Assembly (NCBI GenBank): GCA_963204845.1
Contig: CAUJIL010000180.1
Coordinates: 1 to 11,381 of the forward strand
Source: Pseudomonadota bacterium
Lineage (GTDB): Bacteria; Pseudomonadota; Gammaproteobacteria; Pseudomonadales; UBA5518
Length of the DNA stretch: 11,381 nt
Direction: 5' to 3'
The notes under the pieces were generated by a model. The model worked only from the letters and a program-made list of their open reading frames with translations, was not told where the DNA came from and ran no database searches. Positions 7,238 through 11,381 of this stretch are shown here, piece by piece. How positions within the stretch are numbered: position 1 is the stretch's first letter; each line of letters opens with the position of its first letter. The position numbers and the translations under genes were made by a program.

Positions 7238-7893
7238 GGCGCCGCGAACAGCTGGCGCAACTGCGCGCTGATGCCCTCGCAGGCAGCGGCGCGCACACGC
7301 GCGATGATCGGCACCGGAACGATCAACGCCGGCATGTACGACGTGCCCTCCGCCTCGGCGCTGATGGTCGCGATCGACTGCGACTGCTGCAGGTCCCATA
7401 CGCTGGCCTCGTACTTCGACTCGTCGTCCCAGGTGCCGAAGCCGATGCAGCCGGCCCCTCCCGGTCCTACCGCGCAGGACACCGAGCCCGCCTTGTCGAC
7501 CGTCTCGGTGCGACCATCCACCCACACGATGTAGCGCAAGCCCGTTTCCTGCATGCGCGCCGCGAACGCCGGCATGCGCATCAGGGCCGCGTAGCGCTTC
7601 AGGCTCATCGGCGCCGTGCGCGGCTCGAACCACGGGTAGAAACGGTTCATGAATTCGAGCTCGGGCAGCACGGTCGCCCCGGTGGCCTCGATGCCGCGCC
7701 CCACGCAGCGCACGAAGGCGGGTTCGGTCTCGTAGTCGCTGCTGTGACGGCGCCCGAGCACCACCACGCGTTCACCGTCGGCGATGGCTACCGGCGCGAC
7801 GCGGCTCTCGTCGATCGTGGTGGTCGTGCACCCGGCCGCCAGCAGCAGCACCGCCAACGTGCCGGTTCGCAACAGCCTCTTCACAGCTCTCAT
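7234..7893 (-). CDS. Outer-membrane-type lipoprotein, unknown function, coupled to the M48 protease
   Basis: A 219-residue protein with a lipoprotein signal: basic N-terminus, hydrophobic LAVLLLAAG, then Cys22 in a LAAGC lipobox. Residue +2 is Thr, not Asp, so sorting to the outer membrane is expected. The mature part has no motif I recognise. It contains MNRFYPWFEPRTAPMSLKRYAALM, a YIVWVDGRTE strand and a Cys-containing SVSCAVGPGGAGC segment; in total several strands with GTWDDESKYEASVWDLQQ, suggesting a compact alpha/beta fold. Its last bases overlap the start of the M48 protease gene by 4 bp, so the two are almost certainly co-translated, and the lipoprotein may serve as a partner or tether for the protease (inference). 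The start at 7893 is backed by a strong Shine-Dalgarno sequence. Confidence 0.82.
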   Translation of the reverse strand: MRAVKRLLRTGTLAVLLLAAGCTTTTIDESRVAPVAIADGERVVVLGRRHSSDYETEPAFVRCVGRGIEATGATVLPELEFMNRFYPWFEPRTAPMSLKRYAALMRMPAFAARMQETGLRYIVWVDGRTETVDKAGSVSCAVGPGGAGCIGFGTWDDESKYEASVWDLQQSQSIATISAEAEGTSYMPALIVPVPIIARVRAAACEGISAQLRQLFAAP

Positions 7894-7897
7894 CGGA

Positions 7898-7906
7898 CCC
7901 TCCTTC
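7898..7906 (-). promoter_or_regulatory. Ribosome binding site for the lipoprotein gene
   Basis: Read on the minus strand, GAAGGAGGG ends 4 nt before the ATG at 7893. It is one of the strongest Shine-Dalgarno sequences in the window and fixes this start, which also gives a complete lipoprotein signal. Confidence 0.75.
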
Positions 7907-7933
7907 GGCCCGGTCCATCATAGAACCGTGCCG

Positions 7934-7953
7934 GCGCGGCTGGCCAGCCGCGC
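7934..7953. terminator. Perfect 20-nt palindrome after the peroxidase gene
   Basis: GCGCGGCTGG is followed directly by its reverse complement CCAGCCGCGC. It begins 7 bp past the stop of the glutathione-peroxidase-like gene and lies in the 67-bp gap before the lipoprotein gene. As RNA it would form a very stable GC stem with a short loop. No T-run follows on the minus strand (CGGCACGGTTCT), so it is not a classic intrinsic terminator; a partial terminator, mRNA 3'-end stabiliser or protein site are alternatives. Confidence 0.4.
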
Positions 7954-7960
7954 GAGCGCC

Positions 7961-8491
7961 TCAGAGCAGCTTCTCGATCGCGGCGCGCAGCTCGGCGTCG
8001 TCCGGCGCGGTCATGCTCGAAAAGGTTGCCGCAACCTTGCCGTCACGATCGACCAGGTACTTGTGGAAGTTCCAGCGCGGGGCCTTGCTCTGGCGCGCCA
8101 ACTCCGCGAACAGCGGATGTGCCTGCTCCCCCCGCACGTGGATCTTCGCGTACATGTCGAAGCTGACGCCATAATTCACGTAGCAGACCTTGGCGGCCTC
8201 GGCCTCGTCGTCGGCTTCCTGGCGGAAGTCGTCGCTCGAGAACCCGAGCACCCGCAGACCACGCGGCCCGTACTCACGGTGCAGCGCCTCGAGGCCCTTG
8301 AACTGACCGGTGAAACCGCAGTGGCTCGCGGTGTTGACGATCAGCAGCGGATGCCCCGCGTAACGCTGGCACAGGTCCACGTTCTCCTGCTTGCCGAGCG
8401 GGCGCATCTGATGCTCCAGCACGGCCGCGCACTCCGCCCGCGCCAGCAGCGGCAGCGCCAGCAGCACCCATACCCCCAGCCATCGTTTCAT
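7961..8491 (-). CDS. Exported glutathione-peroxidase-family thiol peroxidase
   Basis: A 176-residue protein of the glutathione peroxidase fold. Residues 1-19 are a signal peptide (MKRWLGVWVLLALPLLARA), so it works in the periplasm, unlike most bacterial members. The peroxidatic residue is Cys58 in NTASHCGFTGQ (codon TGC, not selenocysteine). WNF at 140-142 supplies the tetrad Trp140 and Asn141. The usual NQF motif carrying the tetrad Gln is replaced by DDF (residues 87-89), so that position is Asp. Cys103 in KVCYVNYGV sits where a resolving Cys is often found, suggesting a thioredoxin-like reductant rather than glutathione (inference). The start at 8491 is chosen because GGAGGG (8499-8504) precedes it at 7 nt and the signal peptide begins there; the frame is open 21 codons further upstream without such support. 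It probably removes peroxides in the envelope. Confidence 0.87.
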   Translation of the reverse strand: MKRWLGVWVLLALPLLARAECAAVLEHQMRPLGKQENVDLCQRYAGHPLLIVNTASHCGFTGQFKGLEALHREYGPRGLRVLGFSSDDFRQEADDEAEAAKVCYVNYGVSFDMYAKIHVRGEQAHPLFAELARQSKAPRWNFHKYLVDRDGKVAATFSSMTAPDDAELRAAIEKLL

Positions 8492-8518
8492 ATCCCTGCC
8501 CTCCGTCCGGCACTCATC

Positions 8519-8583
8519 GCGTTCGGTTACGGCCCGACATGCGCCGCGGATCATCGGTCGCGGCCCGCAACGGTCCCGAACGC
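8519..8583. repeat. 8-bp inverted repeat in the uppP-peroxidase gap
   Basis: GCGTTCGG (8519-8526) and CCGAACGC (8576-8583) are exact reverse complements separated by 49 nt, within the 111-bp gap between the uppP stop and the peroxidase start. The long loop is itself GC-rich and contains two GGCCCG boxes. It could be a structured 5' leader or a 3' end of the uppP message. There is no GTAG head and no T-run. Chance pairing in GC-rich DNA is possible. Confidence 0.3.
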
Positions 8584-8602
8584 AGGCGCCCCAAGGCGAT
8601 GC

Positions 8603-9433
8603 TCAGCCAGGCGCTTCGGACCAATCGATCAGCGCGAGCTGCCAGGTCACGAGAATCAGCAGGCCGAAGCCAATGCGATACCACGCAAATACCGCGTACG
8701 AGTGCCCGGCCACGAAGCGCAGCAAGGCGCGCACCGCGATCATCGCGAACACGAACGAGGTGACGAAACCGGCCGCGAACACCGGCAGGTCCGCGGCGAG
8801 GAACTGGTCGCGGTAGCGCCAGCCGGAGTACGCCGCGGCGCCAACCATGGTCGGCATCGCGAGGAAGAACGAGAACTCGGCGGCCGCGCGCCGCGACAGC
8901 CCGCACAGCAGGCCGCCGATGATCGTCGCGCCCGAGCGCGAGGTCCCCGGCACCAGCGCCAGGCACTGTGCGCAGCCGATCTTCAGCGCGTGCTTCCAGT
9001 CCATCGCGTCGATGTCGTCGACGTCCACGCGATGCACGCGCCGCTCGGCCCACAGGATCGCGACGCCGCCGACCACCAGCGCCATCGCGACCGTCGGCGG
9101 ATTGAACAGGCGCGCCGTGATCAGATCGGAAAACAGCACGCCGAGCACCGCCGCCGGGGTGAACGCGAGCAGCAGATTGGCCGTGAAACGCTGCGCGCTG
9201 GCCGAGCGCGGCAGCTCGAGCACCACGCCCGCGATCCGCGCGCGGTACTCCCAGATCACGGCGAGGATCGCGCCGAGCTGGATGATGAGGTTGAACGCCG
9301 CCGCACGCCCGCCCGCGAAACCGATCAGGTCCGCGACGATGATCTGGTGCCCGGTGCTGGACACCGGGATGAACTCGGTCAGCCCCTCGACGACGCCAAG
9401 CAGCATCGCCTGCGCGATAGCCCACACATCCAT
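8603..9433 (-). CDS. uppP: Undecaprenyl-diphosphatase UppP (BacA family)
   Basis: A 276-residue polytopic inner-membrane enzyme that dephosphorylates undecaprenyl diphosphate to recycle the lipid carrier for peptidoglycan and other surface polymers; overexpression in other bacteria gives bacitracin resistance. The two signature regions are present: VEGLTEFIPVSSTGH (Glu16, Glu20, Ser26, His29) and PGTSRSGAT (162-170, with Arg166). Length is normal for the family and the remainder is hydrophobic helices. The start at 9433 (MDVWAIAQAMLLG) is chosen by alignment to the family's usual short N-terminus; the frame is open upstream into the neighbouring gene. No clear Shine-Dalgarno sequence precedes it, and the SDR gene stops 11 bp before it, so translation may depend on re-initiation from that gene. 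Confidence 0.95.
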   Translation of the reverse strand: MDVWAIAQAMLLGVVEGLTEFIPVSSTGHQIIVADLIGFAGGRAAAFNLIIQLGAILAVIWEYRARIAGVVLELPRSASAQRFTANLLLAFTPAAVLGVLFSDLITARLFNPPTVAMALVVGGVAILWAERRVHRVDVDDIDAMDWKHALKIGCAQCLALVPGTSRSGATIIGGLLCGLSRRAAAEFSFFLAMPTMVGAAAYSGWRYRDQFLAADLPVFAAGFVTSFVFAMIAVRALLRFVAGHSYAVFAWYRIGFGLLILVTWQLALIDWSEAPG

Positions 9434-9444
9434 GTCGGGGACGT

Positions 9445-10200
9445 TCAGCGCAGGTAGGCCTGTCCGCCGTCGAGCGGCAGCGTGTGCCCCGTGATATACC
9501 GGGCGTCGGGGCCGCACAGGAACACGACCGCGCGCCCGATGTCGACCTCGCAGTCACCGACCCTTCCGAGCGGCACGGTGCGGAACAGCGCGGCGGCCTC
9601 GTTCGGCGCGGCGGCTATCCAGCCGTCCATTGCCGGCGACATCGCCAGCGGCAGGATGCAGTTGACGCGGATTCCGTCCGGCCCCCATTCGACCGCGGCC
9701 GAGCGCGTCAGCGCACGGATCGCTTCCTTGGCGGCGGTATAGGCGCCGTAGCCGACCGCGTCCCAGCGCATCGCCGACGAGGACCCGAGGTTCACCACGC
9801 AGCCGCCGTCACGCAGGTACGGGTGGCAGGCGCGCATGAAGCGCAGCGTCGCCAGCGGCCCCGAGTCCATGCCGGCCTGGTAGTGCTCCTCGGAGAACTC
9901 GAGGATCCGCCCCAGCGTGACCACCTGCGCGTTGTTGACCAGGATGTCGACGGAGCCGAAGGCATCGACGGCTGCCTGCACGCAGCGCGCGATGTCCTCG
10001 GCGATCATCACGTCGCAGACCACCGCCAGCGCGCTGCCGCCGCGCTGCGTGATCTCGGTGCAGGTCTGCAGCAACTTGCCCTCGGTGCGCCCCGCGACCA
10101 CCACCCGCGCGCCTTCGGCTGCCAGCGCCAGTGCGATCCCGCGCCCCACGCCCTGTCCCGCCCCGGTGACCAGTGCGACCTTGCCGTCCAGAATTCCCAT
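9445..10200 (-). CDS. Short-chain dehydrogenase/reductase (classical SDR)
   Basis: A 251-residue NAD(P)(H)-dependent oxidoreductase of the classical SDR type, cytoplasmic. The Rossmann signature TGAGQGVG is at 12-19, the cofactor-contacting Asp63 in CDV, the catalytic Tyr154 and Lys158 in YTAAK, and the catalytic Ser in the GSSS run around 140-142. The structural NNAG motif reads NNAQ here (89-92), a departure from consensus. Arg38 in AGRTE after the second strand favours NADP(H). Residues 238-251 (TGHTLPLDGGQAYLR) give the standard SDR ending. The substrate cannot be told from sequence; a FabG-like or other alcohol/ketone substrate is possible. GGAG at 10209-10212 supports the start. It is followed after 11 bp by uppP, but no functional link between them is known to me. 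Confidence 0.88.
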   Translation of the reverse strand: MGILDGKVALVTGAGQGVGRGIALALAAEGARVVVAGRTEGKLLQTCTEITQRGGSALAVVCDVMIAEDIARCVQAAVDAFGSVDILVNNAQVVTLGRILEFSEEHYQAGMDSGPLATLRFMRACHPYLRDGGCVVNLGSSSAMRWDAVGYGAYTAAKEAIRALTRSAAVEWGPDGIRVNCILPLAMSPAMDGWIAAAPNEAAALFRTVPLGRVGDCEVDIGRAVVFLCGPDARYITGHTLPLDGGQAYLR

Positions 10201-10222
10201 GCTTTCTTCTCCAGTGTCGGGT

Positions 10223-10241
10223 GCGCGCAGCTGCTGCGCGC
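10223..10241. terminator. Perfect 8-bp hairpin between the TM2-protein and SDR genes
   Basis: GCGCGCAG (10223-10230), loop CTG, and CTGCGCGC (10234-10241) form an exact hairpin in the 54-bp gap after the TM2-protein stop. It is followed on the minus strand by ACCCGACACTGG, not a T-run, and 10 bp later comes the SDR ribosome binding site. It may reduce read-through or protect the upstream message; it is not a textbook intrinsic terminator. Confidence 0.4.
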
Positions 10242-10254
10242 GCCTTCGTGCCGG

Positions 10255-10656
10255 CTAGGCGGCGAGTTCGTCGATCTGCCGGTTCAGTGTCCAGTAATCG
10301 TAGAGGACCCCGAGCAGGAACAGCCCGCCGGTGCACAGGTACAGCAGCCCGGTCAGCCACTTGCCCATGTAGAACCGGTGCACGCCGAAAATGCCCAGGA
10401 AGGTCAGCAGGATCCAGCACACGTTGTAGTCGACCGGGCCGGAGCGGTAGCGGCGCTCGGCGTCGCGATCCATGCCCGGGATCAGGAACAGGTCGATGAT
10501 CCAGCCGATGAACAGCAGCCCCAGCGTACAGAACCAGACCGTGCCGCTCACCGGCCGGCCGTAATAGAAACGGTGCGCGCCCATGAACCCGAAGATCCAC
10601 AGCAGGTATCCCATCAGCACCGAATGCGTCTGACCACCCTGTTTGCTCGTTTCCAT
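10255..10656 (-). CDS. Small membrane protein with two tandem TM2 domains
   Basis: A 133-residue protein made of two copies of the TM2 domain. The first (about 12-62) carries FGFMGAHRFYYGR and then IGWIIDLFLIPGM; the second (about 77-123) carries LGIFGVHRFYMGK and then LLGVLYDYWTLN. Each copy therefore has the paired hydrophobic helices with the G-x-HRFYxG turn and the Asp in the second helix. The copies are separated by a charged linker (MDRDAERRYRSG). TM2 proteins are inner-membrane proteins of poorly known function. The start at 10656 (METSKQ) is chosen because the frame further upstream enters the divergent promoter region; the Shine-Dalgarno match is weak. It is the first gene of the minus-strand block. 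Confidence 0.85.
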   Translation of the reverse strand: METSKQGGQTHSVLMGYLLWIFGFMGAHRFYYGRPVSGTVWFCTLGLLFIGWIIDLFLIPGMDRDAERRYRSGPVDYNVCWILLTFLGIFGVHRFYMGKWLTGLLYLCTGGLFLLGVLYDYWTLNRQIDELAA

Positions 10657-10746
10657 GGCCGTAGTCCCATTTGCACCGACGCCGTAGTGTAACCGTTCCC
10701 CGTGACAATGCATCGTACGCCCGGCTGAATTGGATACACTTTCCCC
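10657..10746. promoter_or_regulatory. Divergent intergenic region, candidate promoters both ways
   Basis: This 90-bp segment separates divergent genes and is visibly more AT-rich than its flanks, so it must hold at least one promoter. TACACT, a 4-of-6 match to a -10 box, occurs on the plus strand at 10735-10740 and on the minus strand at 10686-10691. No convincing -35 box sits at standard spacing for either. The plus-strand copy is only 6 nt from the ATG of the next gene, which would imply a leaderless message if used. Specific boxes are tentative. Confidence 0.35.
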
Positions 10747-11381
10747 ATGACGATACGCAACCTCGACAAACTGCTGGCCCCGGCATCGGTGGCGGTGATC
10801 GGCGCCAGCGAGCGCGCCGGCAGCATCGGCAACGTACTGACGCGCAACCTGCTGGCGGTCGGCTTCCGCGGCCCGGTGTGGGGAGTGAACCCGCGCCACC
10901 GCGAGCGCGTGCTGGGGATCCCGTGCTTCGCGTCGGTGGCCGAACTGCCGGCGGCGCCGGACCTGGCGGTGATCGTGACGCCGGCGGCGAGCGCGCCGGA
11001 ACTGGTCGCCGCGCTCGGCGCGCGCGGCACCCGCGCCGCGATCGTGATCAGTGCCACGCGCGAGGACGCCGGCGGTGCCGCGATCAAGACCGCGATCCTC
11101 GAAGAGGCGCGACCGTACACACTGCGCGTGGTCGGCCCGAACTGCCTCGGCATGATGGTACCCGGCATCGGCCTGAATACGAGCTTCTCGCACCTCGCGC
11201 CACTGCCGGGGCGACTCGCCTTCGTCACGCAGTCGGGCGCCATCGTGACCTCGATGATCGACTGGGCCCACGCGCGCGGGATCGGCTTCTCGCACGTGCT
11301 GTCGCTCGGGGACATGAGCGACGTCGACATCGGCGATATGCTCGACTACCTCGCCAACGACCCCGGCACCGACGCGGTTCT
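10747..11381 (+). CDS. NDP-forming acyl-CoA synthetase / PatZ-like protein, N-terminal part (partial)
   Basis: The frame is open for 211 codons from the ATG at 10747 to the right edge. It begins MTIRNLDKLLAPASVAVIGAS, the CoA-binding Rossmann start of ADP-forming acetate-CoA ligases and of the lysine acetyltransferase PatZ/YfiQ. Later landmarks in order are VGPNCLGMM, FVTQSGAIVTSMIDWA, and SLGDMSDVDIGDMLDYLANDPGTDAV, which match the CoA-ligase core domains. In gammaproteobacteria a gene with this N-terminus is usually about 900 residues and carries a C-terminal GNAT domain that acetylates acetyl-CoA synthetase; whether that domain is here cannot be seen. No good Shine-Dalgarno sequence precedes the ATG. 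Family is sure; PatZ versus simple ligase is open. Confidence 0.88.
   Translation, partial: MTIRNLDKLLAPASVAVIGASERAGSIGNVLTRNLLAVGFRGPVWGVNPRHRERVLGIPCFASVAELPAAPDLAVIVTPAASAPELVAALGARGTRAAIVISATREDAGGAAIKTAILEEARPYTLRVVGPNCLGMMVPGIGLNTSFSHLAPLPGRLAFVTQSGAIVTSMIDWAHARGIGFSHVLSLGDMSDVDIGDMLDYLANDPGTDAV

Noticed and set aside
5870..7534. Plus-strand open frame antisense to the M48 and lipoprotein genes.
   Set aside because: Both minus-strand genes have full signal peptides, catalytic motifs and a ribosome binding site; the antisense product has none.
7238..7633. N-terminal extension of the M48 frame.
   Set aside because: It runs through the lipoprotein gene in another frame and would bury the signal peptide that begins at 7237.
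8315..8320. Possible selenocysteine at the peroxidase active site.
   Set aside because: The active-site codon reads TGC on the minus strand, so the residue is ordinary cysteine.
7784..9457. Plus-strand open frame of 557 codons across the peroxidase and uppP genes.
   Set aside because: It crosses two well-supported minus-strand genes and reads as Arg/Gln/His-rich low-complexity sequence.
9484..10692. Plus-strand open frame antisense to the SDR and TM2 genes.
   Set aside because: No motif or start signal; the SDR and TM2 signatures on the minus strand account for this DNA.
10702..10707. GTGACA as the -35 box for the PatZ-like gene.
   Set aside because: It matches the consensus at 5 of 6 positions but is 27 bp from the only plausible -10 box, too far for a sigma-70 promoter.

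Overview
The window is high-GC DNA with densely packed genes. Gene content (a GGDEF-EAL hybrid kinase, UppP, a PatZ-like acyl-CoA synthetase start, GTAG-headed REP-like palindromes) points to a chromosomal segment of a Pseudomonadota bacterium, most likely a gammaproteobacterium. No gene here fixes the genus. There are no rRNA or tRNA genes, no CRISPR array and no transposase.

Left third (2-5713, plus strand): three tightly linked genes that look like one operon. They are the tail of an unidentified gene, a secreted orphan substrate-binding protein of the ABC_sub_bind type, and a 1531-residue membrane protein. The large protein joins a sensor histidine kinase, three receiver domains, an HPt domain and an apparently intact GGDEF-EAL pair in one chain. 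The simplest reading is that the periplasmic binding protein presents a ligand to the kinase, and the internal phosphorelay then sets c-di-GMP synthesis or breakdown. No ABC permease or ATPase gene is visible.

Junction (5754-5801): two inverted 23-nt REP-like units, each headed by GTAG and differing by compensated stem changes, lie between the convergent gene blocks.

Middle and right (5798-10656, minus strand): in transcription order, a double-TM2 membrane protein, an SDR oxidoreductase, undecaprenyl-diphosphatase UppP, an exported glutathione-peroxidase-like protein, a lipoprotein, and an M48 metalloprotease that overlaps the lipoprotein gene by 4 bp. The M48 frame is cut by an in-frame TAA, with about 95 more family-like codons in the same frame beyond it, so it is a recent nonsense mutation or a sequence error. 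The set leans towards cell-envelope functions (lipid carrier recycling, peroxide defence, periplasmic proteolysis), but transcription as a single operon is not shown: gaps of 54, 111 and 67 bp hold hairpins or inverted repeats.

Right edge (10747-11381, plus strand): a 90-bp divergent intergenic region, then the 5' part of a PatZ/acetate-CoA-ligase-type gene that runs off the window.
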